Positions 8,350-15,026 of a stretch of DNA of 45,290 bases are shown here, piece by piece (within the stretch, counting starts at the first letter, position 1; each line of letters starts with the position of its first letter). Location: positions 1 to 45,290 of the forward strand of contig CADCRH010000060.1 in assembly GCA_902803805.1 (NCBI GenBank), read 5' to 3'. Both the position numbers and the translations under genes were made by a program. The stretch comes from an uncultured Ruminococcus sp. Its GTDB lineage: Bacteria > Bacillota > Clostridia > Oscillospirales > Acutalibacteraceae. The notes below the pieces were generated by a model. It was not told the origin of the DNA. It saw nothing but the letters and a program-made list of their open reading frames with translations, and did no database searches.

Positions 8350-8640
8350 AATATAGGCTCTGCATTTTTGGAGGGATTTGATGCCGACTTTCAGGTGTTT
8401 ATAGACGGTGGTGGGTTTGATTTCAAGGATTTTGGCAATGTCGCAGACTTTCATTTTTTTGATGTAGTACATTTCGATACATTCGCATTGCCGCTTGGTC
8501 AGCTCTATGCGGATCGCCGCCGAGAGTACTTTTTTGATATGTTCGGTCTTTCTGCTGCTTGCTGCGTTGGAGGATAAGTAGTATTGAAGGGAAAAATTAT
8601 CCTCATTGATACTGTCCAGTGATAATACTTTTGTTTTCAA
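8347..8640 (-). CDS. Sigma-70 region 4-like helix-turn-helix protein
   Basis: This is a 97-residue DNA-binding protein if the TTG at 8640 is used. The C-terminal half (LTKRQCECIEMYYIKKMKV, then DIAKILEIKPTTVYKHLKVG) looks like sigma region 4 or a LuxR-type helix-turn-helix. No region 2 is present, so it cannot be a complete sigma factor. The TTG overlaps the upstream gene's TGA in the context ATTGA, with AAGGGG about ten bases before, indicating translational coupling. An ATG at 8688 would give a longer form buried in the upstream gene. Region-4-only proteins of this kind often act as phage or ICE transcription activators. Here it faces an XRE/ImmA pair, so a regulatory output is likely (inference). 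Confidence 0.7.
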   Translation of the reverse strand: MKTKVLSLDSINEDNFSLQYYLSSNAASSRKTEHIKKVLSAAIRIELTKRQCECIEMYYIKKMKVCDIAKILEIKPTTVYKHLKVGIKSLQKCRAYI

Positions 8641-8843
8641 TAAGCGGCACCCCTTCTTCTGTAAAGTAAGTCTGCGGTATGACGGCAATCCAAATACATT
8701 TGGTACAGCAGACAGATTCTGGTGTTTAACTCCTTCAGCTTATCAATGGGAGCGGTTTTCAGCTCGTTTTTCAGTTCCTTCATTTTTTGCTCCACGATGG
8801 AAGCAGTTTCATTATATTCGTTTGCCCATTCCTTGTAAGTCAT
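8637..8843 (-). CDS. Small helical protein paired with the sigma-like protein
   Basis: This 68-residue protein (MTYKEWANEYNETASIVEQK...) is probably an alpha-helical hairpin or coiled coil, with heptad-like Lys/Leu/Glu spacing over residues 15-45 and a basic end. The ATG at 8843 has GAAGGAG nine bases upstream; an in-frame GTG three codons earlier lies within that ribosome site. It is the first gene of a two-gene unit with the sigma-like protein, overlapping it by three bases. I recall similar pairs in Firmicutes mobile or prophage regions, with no assigned function. It could be a partner or modulator of the downstream DNA-binding protein. Confidence 0.65.
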   Translation of the reverse strand: MTYKEWANEYNETASIVEQKMKELKNELKTAPIDKLKELNTRICLLYQMYLDCRHTADLLYRRRGAAY

Positions 8844-8891
8844 TTGAAACACTCCTTCTTTACACGATATGTGTTGTATTTTTTGGAAAAT

Positions 8892-8942
8892 AAAGAGCCG
8901 TAAACAGTCACTTGATTTTATGTTTGTGAGTTACAGCTCTTT
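8892..8942 (-). promoter_or_regulatory. Leader hairpin, possible attenuator
   Basis: On the minus strand AAAGAGC (8942-8936) pairs with GCTCTTT (8898-8892), with extra pairing inside, and TATTTT follows. It lies between the minus-strand promoter and the 68-residue gene, so it would form in the untranslated leader and could end transcription early. Confidence 0.55.
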
Positions 8943-8952
8943 TATAACTAAC

Positions 8953-8980
8953 AGTATATCCGAAAAAATGAAAAAATCAA
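8953..8980 (-). promoter_or_regulatory. Promoter of the sigma-like gene pair
   Basis: On the minus strand TTGATT (8980-8975), a 16-bp spacer and TATACT (8958-8953) can be read. It diverges from the XRE promoter, with an inverted repeat at 8990-9030 just behind it. Confidence 0.6.
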
Positions 8981-8989
8981 GGCTTTAAA

Positions 8990-9030
8990 GAAAATTTGTT
9001 CGGTTGTATAAAAATCACGAACAAATTTTC
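8990..9030. promoter_or_regulatory. Inverted repeat 1, candidate operator
   Basis: Perfect 13-bp arms GAAAATTTGTTCG (8990-9002) and CGAACAAATTTTC (9018-9030) flank a 15-bp spacer. It lies between the two divergent promoters, 9 bp behind the minus-strand -35, as expected of a repressor or activator site. Confidence 0.75.
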
Positions 9031-9049
9031 GACAGGTTGACGAATTTAC

Positions 9050-9079
9050 TGTAATTTCAAAATTCCTCTTGAAATTACA
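9050..9079. promoter_or_regulatory. Inverted repeat 2, candidate XRE autoregulatory operator
   Basis: Perfect 11-bp arms TGTAATTTCAA (9050-9060) and TTGAAATTACA (9069-9079) flank an 8-bp spacer. The right arm contains the -35 hexamer (TTGAAA) of the XRE promoter, so binding here should block that promoter. Confidence 0.75.
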
Positions 9080-9097
9080 CTATACGTGTGATATAAT
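9069..9097 (+). promoter_or_regulatory. Promoter of the XRE/ImmA genes
   Basis: TTGAAA (9069-9074), a 17-bp spacer and TATAAT (9092-9097) with an extended TGA can be read. The 318-bp gap from 8843 to 9161 is fully explained by this divergent control region and the leader hairpin. Confidence 0.85.
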
Positions 9098-9160
9098 AAC
9101 AGCGATGAAATCGATCAATGTTTTCCGTCAAATCTTTTTAGGATTACATCGGAGGTTATT

Positions 9161-9562
9161 ATGAAACAAAATCTGGGAAATAAAATTAAAGAACTGCGAA
9201 AACAATGTCATTTTACACAGTCACATCTTGCCAAGCTTCTCGGCATATCTGCTTCCGCTGTGGGAATGTACGAGCAGGGCAGACGGGAACCCGACAATGA
9301 AACGCTTTTGAAGTTGTGTGAGGTATTTGGTACATCAAGCGATTATCTTCTCGGAAAGTCCGACACCCCTCAGAACTTCAAAGAAAGTATTGAAGTACTG
9401 GAGGTTTTCGATGAGTTTACACAGAAGCTGATGTCACAGCAGGGACTAATGTTTGACGGAACACCGCTGAATGATAGGGACAGAATGAAAATTATCGATG
9501 CACTCAAGGTTGTGGCGGCTCTTGCGCGTCAGGAGCATAAAAATTCGACGGGTGAAGCTTAA
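9161..9562 (+). CDS. XRE (Cro/CI) family transcriptional repressor
   Basis: This 133-residue protein has a canonical XRE helix-turn-helix at residues 5-62 (IKELRKQCHFTQSHLAKLL, then ISASAVGMYEQGRREPDNET and FGTSSDYLLG). A helical C-terminal part of about 65 residues probably serves dimerisation. TCGGAGG precedes the ATG. It is followed after 15 bp by an ImmA-type protease gene. In ICEBs1 and related elements the ImmA protease cleaves the XRE repressor (ImmR) to derepress divergent genes. The divergent sigma-like pair and two inverted repeats in the shared control region fit that scheme, but no integrase or conjugation gene is near. Confidence 0.9.
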   Translation: MKQNLGNKIKELRKQCHFTQSHLAKLLGISASAVGMYEQGRREPDNETLLKLCEVFGTSSDYLLGKSDTPQNFKESIEVLEVFDEFTQKLMSQQGLMFDGTPLNDRDRMKIIDALKVVAALARQEHKNSTGEA

Positions 9563-9577
9563 TTTGAAAGGCGAATA

Positions 9578-10036
9578 ATGAATAAAATAAACCAAACAGT
9601 AAAACAATTAATATTAAAGCACGGTACAGCCGAACCGTCCGAGCTTTGCGAGAAAATGGGCATCACGTTTCTGGAACAGGATTTGCCGGAAAGTGTGAAC
9701 GGTTTCACCGTGACAATGTACAATATCCCGTTTATTGTGGTAAACAGTATGCTGAACAGCTATGAAAGGCGTATCACTACTGCTCACGAGATAGGGCATA
9801 TTGTACTGCACAAGGGAACAAATACCATTGAGCTGAGCGTCAATACAAGTTTTTGTGTGTCGAAATTCGAGCGTGAGGCGGATTGTTTTGCGGCATATCT
9901 TTTGATGTATGCGGAGCTGTCGGAGTTTGAGGGCTATGAATGTGTCACCGCCGAGGATATTTCCAAGGCGACGCATATGCCCCGATCAATGCTTGATAAT
10001 ATTCTGGACGACAGACCGTCGAAGTCGGTGTATTGA
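9578..10036 (+). CDS. ImmA/IrrE-type zinc metallo-endopeptidase
   Basis: This 152-residue cytoplasmic protease of the ImmA/IrrE family (COG2856) has the zinc motif TAHEIGHIVLH near residues 67-77. The third ligand region EREADCFAAYLL (about 95-106) follows, as in the family. It is encoded directly after the XRE repressor, its likely substrate. The pair forms a signal-responsive derepression switch in known elements; the trigger here is unknown. There is no separate DNA-binding domain, so it relies on the neighbour for specificity. Confidence 0.9.
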   Translation: MNKINQTVKQLILKHGTAEPSELCEKMGITFLEQDLPESVNGFTVTMYNIPFIVVNSMLNSYERRITTAHEIGHIVLHKGTNTIELSVNTSFCVSKFEREADCFAAYLLMYAELSEFEGYECVTAEDISKATHMPRSMLDNILDDRPSKSVY

Positions 10037-10075
10037 ATCAGCAAAGAAAAAAATTTTGATAACGGAGGGGTTTCA

Positions 10076-10543
10076 ATGAAGCTGTTTTTAAAGCGTGACG
10101 GCGGGGGCTTTTTGGTTTTGGATAAAAGCGGACACGAAAAATATACGGTGTCTGTTTTGTCGGGAACAAAACAGAAAATAACCGTTGAAGCTCCCGACCA
10201 CACCATTCTTTCAACGATCGCCAATAAAAATATGGTATTAAGGTATTTTTCCATTAAATGCAGCGGCAGGCTGTATGTACTGGTTCCGTGTATGGGTGAG
10301 CGTTTTGCATTTGTCATCTATGGCAGTACTTACCGTTTTGCAGGCAGCATTGCCGACGGCTGCTTTTCGCTGTTTGATGTCGATACCAGCCCGATTATGA
10401 CGCAAAAAAAATGCTGGTGCAGGTTTGGTGACGGCTATGAGCTGAATCTTTACAACGACGAACAGGAAATATTTGCTTTGTCGGTTGCCGTTTGTGCGGC
10501 GATGTATGTTTCATCTTCCGATGAAGCGCCTGTACCGACATAA
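10076..10543 (+). CDS. Tubby/LURP-one-like beta-barrel protein (tentative)
   Basis: This 155-residue protein begins MKLFLKRDGGGFLVLDKSGHEKYTV. Alternating short beta-strands follow, and it ends in a hydrophobic helix (EEIFALSV-like segment FALSVAVCAAMYV, about 133-145). Strand-rich repeats with a closing C-terminal helix, and the 'flVldksG..kYtV' start, resemble bacterial LURP-one/tubby-like (YxjI-type) proteins. I regard that as a fold guess. Several Cys residues (about 61, 72, 98, 118, 120, 139) are unusual for its size. AACGGAGGGG precedes the ATG. It is 39 bp after the ImmA gene with no promoter between, so it may belong to the same unit. Confidence 0.55.
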   Translation: MKLFLKRDGGGFLVLDKSGHEKYTVSVLSGTKQKITVEAPDHTILSTIANKNMVLRYFSIKCSGRLYVLVPCMGERFAFVIYGSTYRFAGSIADGCFSLFDVDTSPIMTQKKCWCRFGDGYELNLYNDEQEIFALSVAVCAAMYVSSSDEAPVPT

Positions 10544-10583
10544 TCAAAGTTTTTGCAAAAACAAAAAATGACAAAATACTTGG

Positions 10584-10612
10584 TTGACTTTGGTTTTTGG
10601 ATATAGTATTAT
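10584..10612 (+). promoter_or_regulatory. Promoter of the galactofuranose cassette
   Basis: TTGACT (10584-10589), a 17-bp spacer and TATTAT (10607-10612) lie 36 bp before the DUF4422 gene. An overlapping TATAAT at 10610-10615 is 20 bp from the same -35. Confidence 0.6.
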
Positions 10613-10648
10613 AATTTTATACGCATTTTATTTTTTGGGCGTGGAGCA

Positions 10649-11527
10649 ATGAAAAACATAAAATTATTGGTCAGTGTATTCAAGGCGGAATGTGAAACGG
10701 TGGGGGATTGGATTGTTCCCGTTTCGGCAGGAGCGGCACTTTATGATAAAGATGACCGTACCGTTGAACTGCGTGACGACAGCGGTATCACGATTTCCAA
10801 AAAAAACCCGAATTACTGCGAACTTACCGTTCAGTACTGGGCGTGGAAAAATCTTGAGTGTGATGTATGCGGAATAATGCACAGACGCAGGTACTTTGAT
10901 TTTGACGAAAACAAAATCTATGGATGCAGAGATCATTCAAAACATCTGCCAAGACCGTACAGGATTTTTGACGAGCCGAGCGAATCGGTACTGAAACGAA
11001 TCAATGCCGATTATGGCACTGTCAGCCGTTTGACCGACGAATATCAGATCATTGCTGCGGTAAGGGAAAATATTTATCGGAGCGTTGAAAGCTATTATAA
11101 TAAGAATGACCGTCGTGAGTTTGACGATATGGCGCTTGTGCGTGAGATCATTGCTGAGAAATATCCCGAATATGCGGCAGCGGCAGACAAATATCTCACC
11201 GGTACATACGCCTATTTCTGCAATATGTTTATAATGGAAAAAAGTCTTTTTGACAGTTACAGCGAATGGCTTTTCAGGATTCTTGCGGAGTATGAACAAC
11301 GCAAGCCGAAAGAATACTTTTATCCGCGTGAGCAGGGAAAAATTGCAGAACGGCTTTTCGGGATCTATATGACATATGTGATCGACAGGACCGACATCAG
11401 TTGTGCGGAAATTCCCAGAATCCATTTTGCGAAAATTGATGGAGCAACTCCGAAAAATTTATCCTTCAATAAAATGCTGTATCATCTTTTTCCTCCCGGT
11501 TCACTCCGCCGAGGACTGTTAAGATAA
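10649..11527 (+). CDS. DUF4422 family glycosyltransferase
   Basis: This 292-residue protein matches the DUF4422 family of capsule/exopolysaccharide glycosyltransferases. It has the sugar-nucleotide N-terminus (KNIKLLVSVFKAE), then DSGITISKKNPNYCELTVQY, WAWKNLECDVCG, MHRRRYF and the later FCNMFIMEK, all typical blocks of the family. Family members are thought to transfer hexoses, including galactose; donor and acceptor are not deducible. The common 'YYGxxHYRRYF' block here reads CDVCGIMHRRRYF. It is followed by UDP-galactopyranose mutase and a GlfT-like enzyme, so it probably helps build a galactofuranose-containing glycan. Confidence 0.88.
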   Translation: MKNIKLLVSVFKAECETVGDWIVPVSAGAALYDKDDRTVELRDDSGITISKKNPNYCELTVQYWAWKNLECDVCGIMHRRRYFDFDENKIYGCRDHSKHLPRPYRIFDEPSESVLKRINADYGTVSRLTDEYQIIAAVRENIYRSVESYYNKNDRREFDDMALVREIIAEKYPEYAAAADKYLTGTYAYFCNMFIMEKSLFDSYSEWLFRILAEYEQRKPKEYFYPREQGKIAERLFGIYMTYVIDRTDISCAEIPRIHFAKIDGATPKNLSFNKMLYHLFPPGSLRRGLLR

Positions 11528-11570
11528 CAAACGAATGAATGATTCTTTTTTGAAAGGTTGGTAAATCATT

Positions 11571-12671
11571 ATGTATGATTATCTGGTAGTAGGAGCAGGT
11601 CTGTTCGGCTCTATTTTTGCATATGAAGCAAAGAAAAGAGGCAAAAAGGTTCTTGTGATCGACAAGAGGGAACACATTGCCGGTAATATCTACTGCGAAA
11701 AGGTAGAGGATATTAATGTTCATAAATACGGTGCTCATATCTTCCACACAAATGACAAGAACGTATGGGAGTATATCAATCAGTTTGCAGAGTTTAATAA
11801 CTATATTAACTCTCCCGTTGCCGTTTATAAAGACGAGCTTTACAATCTTCCTTTTAATATGAACACTTTCAGCCGTCTTTGGAACATTAAGACGCCCGAT
11901 GAAGCAAAGAAGATCATTGCTGACCAGATCGCAGACCTCAATCTGACAGAGCCGCAGAATCTTGAAGAACAGGCACTGAGTCTTGTGGGACGCGATGTTT
12001 ATGAAAAGCTGATCAAGGGTTATACAGAGAAGCAGTGGGGACGTTCCTGCACAGAGCTTCCTGCTTTTATCATTAAAAGACTGCCGCTCAGATTTACATT
12101 TGACAACAACTATTTCAATGCTCGTTATCAGGGTATTCCGATGGGCGGATATACGCCGATTATCGAAAAAATGCTGGACGGTATTGAGGTGCTGACCAAT
12201 ACGGATTATTTTGAGTGGATCAAAACCAATGCCGACAAGGTGAAAAAGACAGTATTCACAGGTCAGATCGACCAGTTCTTTGATTATAAGCTCGGTGTTC
12301 TCGAATATCGTTCGGTTCGCTTTGAAACAGAGGTTCTCGACACCGACAATTATCAGGGCAACGCGGTAGTGAACTATACCGAAAGAGAAGTTCCCTACAC
12401 AAGAATTATTGAGCATAAGCATTTTGAATTCGGTACACAGCCCAAAACTGTCATTTCAAAAGAATATTCTTCAGAGTGGAAGCCGGGCATTGAGCCGTAT
12501 TATCCTGTTAACAACGAAAAGAACAATCGACTTTACGAGGAGTACAAGAAGCTTGCCGACAGCACTCCGAATGTGATATTCGGCGGTCGTCTGGGTCACT
12601 ATAAATACTATGATATGGATAAGGTGATCGATGTTGCACTGACGGCGGTTAAGGAAGAATTCGGTGAATAA
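11571..12671 (+). CDS. glf: UDP-galactopyranose mutase
   Basis: This flavoenzyme interconverts UDP-galactopyranose and UDP-galactofuranose, the only source of galactofuranose for cell-surface glycans. At 366 residues it has the expected length. It shows the FAD fold GAGLFGSIFAYEAKKRG (7-23), DKREHIAGN, the KYGAHIFHTND substrate loop, NLPFNM, the EKQWGRSCTELP loop, RYQGIPMGGYT, and the C-terminal FGGRLGHYKYYDMDKVI. AAAGG precedes the ATG. Its end overlaps the next gene by eight bases, so the mutase and the transferase that uses its product are translationally coupled. Confidence 0.97.
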   Translation: MYDYLVVGAGLFGSIFAYEAKKRGKKVLVIDKREHIAGNIYCEKVEDINVHKYGAHIFHTNDKNVWEYINQFAEFNNYINSPVAVYKDELYNLPFNMNTFSRLWNIKTPDEAKKIIADQIADLNLTEPQNLEEQALSLVGRDVYEKLIKGYTEKQWGRSCTELPAFIIKRLPLRFTFDNNYFNARYQGIPMGGYTPIIEKMLDGIEVLTNTDYFEWIKTNADKVKKTVFTGQIDQFFDYKLGVLEYRSVRFETEVLDTDNYQGNAVVNYTEREVPYTRIIEHKHFEFGTQPKTVISKEYSSEWKPGIEPYYPVNNEKNNRLYEEYKKLADSTPNVIFGGRLGHYKYYDMDKVIDVALTAVKEEFGE

Positions 12672-14487
12672 TCAAGAGATTACGGTACTCCAAAACATTT
12701 TGTTTCCCAAAAGCGAAATTTGCCCTGAAACAAATTTGTATTTCAGGGCAAACTCCGATAATGTCAAATATAAGGAAGCGGAACAAAGACTTGATATCAA
12801 ATCCTATAAAAAAGGTGAACGTTCAAAAGTGACGTTCGATACATATTTTAATACATTTCCATTAAAGAAATACAAAGAATACTGCGGTCTTTCCTGTTTA
12901 AATTTAAGAGTAAAGACTTGCGGTTTCTTTGTTTTACAGATTTACGGGGTCAGGAAAACAGGGGACAGATATCGGGAAGAAAGTTTATACTGTACGGAAT
13001 TGAACAGCCGTGAACCGACAGAAGAGTATCTATGTATTGACAACGCTGTTAACAGTGATTTTGATATGCTGTATCTTTCGGTCGAAACCGATAACGGCAG
13101 TTTTTACTGTGCGGCATTTGCGGTTGAAAACAACAAAGTAAAGATTAACAAAGTCAGTATCGGTGCGGTGATTTGTACTTATAAGAGAGAAAAATTTCTT
13201 TTGCGGAATCATCAGGCAATATGCGATTATCTGGACAAAAGTGATGTTTTTGATAAAAATAATATTCATTTTTATATCGTTGACAACGGAAAAACACTTG
13301 ATGAAAAAGCGATCAACAATCAAAATATTTCGCTGATTCCCAATGCCAATACAGGCGGTTCGGGCGGTTTTTCAAGGGGTTATTATGAAGCCGCAAACAG
13401 CGGAAGAAATCACACGCATATCCTATTGATGGATGATGATATACTGCTCGACTGCGAAATGCTGTTAAGAGTTTATTCTCTGCTGCGTGTGAGAAGCGAC
13501 CGTTTCAAAGGCTTGTCCGTCGGCGGTACAATGCTGAAACTGAGCGATTTTGTGACGCAGCACGAGGCAGGTTCTTATTGGGACGGCAAGCACCTGAATT
13601 CAATAGGAAACGGAATCAATATGACCGTGCGCGAAAATGTCTTTGAAACTGTGTATTATCCGAAAGGAAATTATAATGCGTGGTGGTTTTACTGTTTTCC
13701 TGCCGACTGGCAGAAAAAGCACGGCTATCCGCTGCAATTCTTTGTTAAAGAGGATGATATAGAATATTCTCTAAGGTGTGCGGAGGAAATCGCAATACTG
13801 AACGGAACAGCGGTATGGCACGATGATTTCGAGGGAAAGTATGACGGATTTCAGGAGTACTATATCAAGCGCAATGAGCTGATAATGACCTCGGTGAATC
13901 ATCAAAAGCCTTATACGCTTTTTCAGATCAGAAAGCTTGTTTTGAATGTAATGAAGCAAACGGTATTTCAACGATATTTTCTCGCGGATCTGGTGATACG
14001 TGCCTATGATGATTATTTGCGCGGTTGGGAACACTTCAAAAATACGGATACGGAAAAGCTGAATAGGGAGCTGATGAATTCGTGTGAAAAACTGATTTCC
14101 GACAAAGAGCTTGCCGAAACATATGGTGTGTATTTTGATGAAAAAAAATACCATCTGTCAATGACCGAGCCGGACAATCATAAAGCACTGATGTTGACAC
14201 TGAACGGCTATCTTTTGCCGAAAGTTTTTTATCACAAGGATAAAGATCACTTTTTTGTGGCAGACTTGGCGAAATGTCGCTATATCAATTTTTATAAGCA
14301 TCAACGTGTCCTGCATTATGACACGGCGAACAAACGCGGCTTTGTAACGGTGCAGAAAAGAGGCAAGCTGTTCCGCTATTTTTTCCTGCTGATCGCTAAA
14401 AGTATCAAATTCGCCGTGCTTTATCCGTCTGTACGCAGGGGCTACAAAAAGCACCTGAAAGAGCTTGCGCAATTTAAAGCCGAATAA
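12664..14487 (+). CDS. GlfT2-like galactofuranosyltransferase
   Basis: This 607-residue GT2-family enzyme shares the layout of mycobacterial GlfT2. It has an N-terminal beta-sandwich (about 1-160; FRANSDNVKYKEAEQRLDI, NLRVKTCGFFVLQIYG), a GT-A domain beginning IGAVICTYKRE (about 168), the metal-binding MDDDI (about 257), a NAWWFYCF substrate segment, and FVKEDDIEYSLR with the likely catalytic acidic residues. WHDDFEGKYDG and a helical C-terminal domain complete it. It should polymerise or add galactofuranose from UDP-Galf at the inner membrane face. The start is GTG at 12664 within glf, with AAGGAAG upstream. A terminator follows directly. Confidence 0.92.
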   Translation: MNNQEITVLQNILFPKSEICPETNLYFRANSDNVKYKEAEQRLDIKSYKKGERSKVTFDTYFNTFPLKKYKEYCGLSCLNLRVKTCGFFVLQIYGVRKTGDRYREESLYCTELNSREPTEEYLCIDNAVNSDFDMLYLSVETDNGSFYCAAFAVENNKVKINKVSIGAVICTYKREKFLLRNHQAICDYLDKSDVFDKNNIHFYIVDNGKTLDEKAINNQNISLIPNANTGGSGGFSRGYYEAANSGRNHTHILLMDDDILLDCEMLLRVYSLLRVRSDRFKGLSVGGTMLKLSDFVTQHEAGSYWDGKHLNSIGNGINMTVRENVFETVYYPKGNYNAWWFYCFPADWQKKHGYPLQFFVKEDDIEYSLRCAEEIAILNGTAVWHDDFEGKYDGFQEYYIKRNELIMTSVNHQKPYTLFQIRKLVLNVMKQTVFQRYFLADLVIRAYDDYLRGWEHFKNTDTEKLNRELMNSCEKLISDKELAETYGVYFDEKKYHLSMTEPDNHKALMLTLNGYLLPKVFYHKDKDHFFVADLAKCRYINFYKHQRVLHYDTANKRGFVTVQKRGKLFRYFFLLIAKSIKFAVLYPSVRRGYKKHLKELAQFKAE

Positions 14488-14527
14488 AATAAAAAGGAGA
14501 AACACGGTCGTGCTTCTCCTTTTTATT
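14488..14527. terminator. Bidirectional intrinsic terminator
   Basis: A 14-bp stem AATAAAAAGGAGAA (14488-14501) pairs with TTCTCCTTTTTATT (14514-14527), giving T-runs on both strands. It ends the galactofuranose cassette and the convergent rubredoxin transcript. Confidence 0.9.
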
Positions 14528-14684
14528 ATTCTTTTGAAAAGTTTTCTTTTCCGACACCGCAAAGCGGGCAAGTCCAGTCATCGGGAATGTCCTCAAAAGG
14601 GGTGTTGGGAGCGATACCGTGATCGGGGTCGCCGTCTAAGGGTTCATATACATATCCACAGACGTCGCAGATGTATTTATCCAT
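14526..14684 (-). CDS. Rubredoxin
   Basis: This 52-residue one-iron electron carrier has the two Cys knuckles ICDVCGYVY and CPLCGVGK that bind Fe(SCys)4. The core [10 protein letters not shown] is conserved. The ATG at 14684 follows GGAGG at nine-base spacing; a longer upstream frame has no ribosome site. In anaerobes rubredoxin feeds oxygen- and peroxide-reducing enzymes, but no such partner is adjacent. It is convergent with the glycan cassette. Confidence 0.96.
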   Translation of the reverse strand: MDKYICDVCGYVYEPLDGDPDHGIAPNTPFEDIPDDWTCPLCGVGKENFSKE

Positions 14685-14746
14685 TTTGCTGTACCTCCGT
14701 TTTGATAAAATGATTGCTTTGAGTATATAATAATTCTGTCCATAAG

Positions 14747-14980
14747 TCAATCAATATTTTGGTTTTCTTTAATTTTTGACGTTTCATCTAAAACATTGCT
14801 CTGTAAACTGTCAATTCTGCTTGTAACATTGTCCATTGTTTTGTTATAGGTATTGCTGATGGTTTCTTTGTATCTTTGTGCAAGATGATAACCTGTGAGA
14901 GCAGATAAGAAAAGCATTATAATTGTTACCGCAGCGAATATGATATGACCAATGATTTTTTTGCGTCCCTGCTTTTGCAT
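14747..14980 (-). CDS. Small single-pass membrane protein with coiled-coil tail
   Basis: This 77-residue protein has a basic N-terminus (MQKQGRKK) and one membrane helix (about 9-30). A polar helical tail of about 45 residues follows ([19 protein letters not shown] onward), with spacing consistent with a coiled coil. AAAGGAC precedes the ATG. It lies 46 bp after spoIIE in the same direction and before rubredoxin. I do not recognise the family; a positive-inside orientation would place the coiled coil outside the cell. Confidence 0.6.
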   Translation of the reverse strand: MQKQGRKKIIGHIIFAAVTIIMLFLSALTGYHLAQRYKETISNTYNKTMDNVTSRIDSLQSNVLDETSKIKENQNID

Positions 14981-15026
14981 AAATTCACGTCCTTTTTAAT
15001 ATTATAACACAAAAGCAGGGAGGTCA

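Noticed and set aside
9028..9034. TTCGACA (0A-box core on the minus strand) beside inverted repeat 1
   Set aside because: A 7-base match is expected by chance several times in 45 kb; similar cores also occur inside coding regions such as the ComEA-like gene.
8347..10543. Reading 8.3-10.5 kb as a prophage or ICE remnant
   Set aside because: No integrase, recombinase, relaxase, structural gene, attachment-site duplication or tRNA was found; only regulator-type genes are present.
11466..12422. A 318-residue minus-strand open frame opposite glf
   Set aside because: It lies antisense to a clear UDP-galactopyranose mutase gene, has no family resemblance and no ribosome site.
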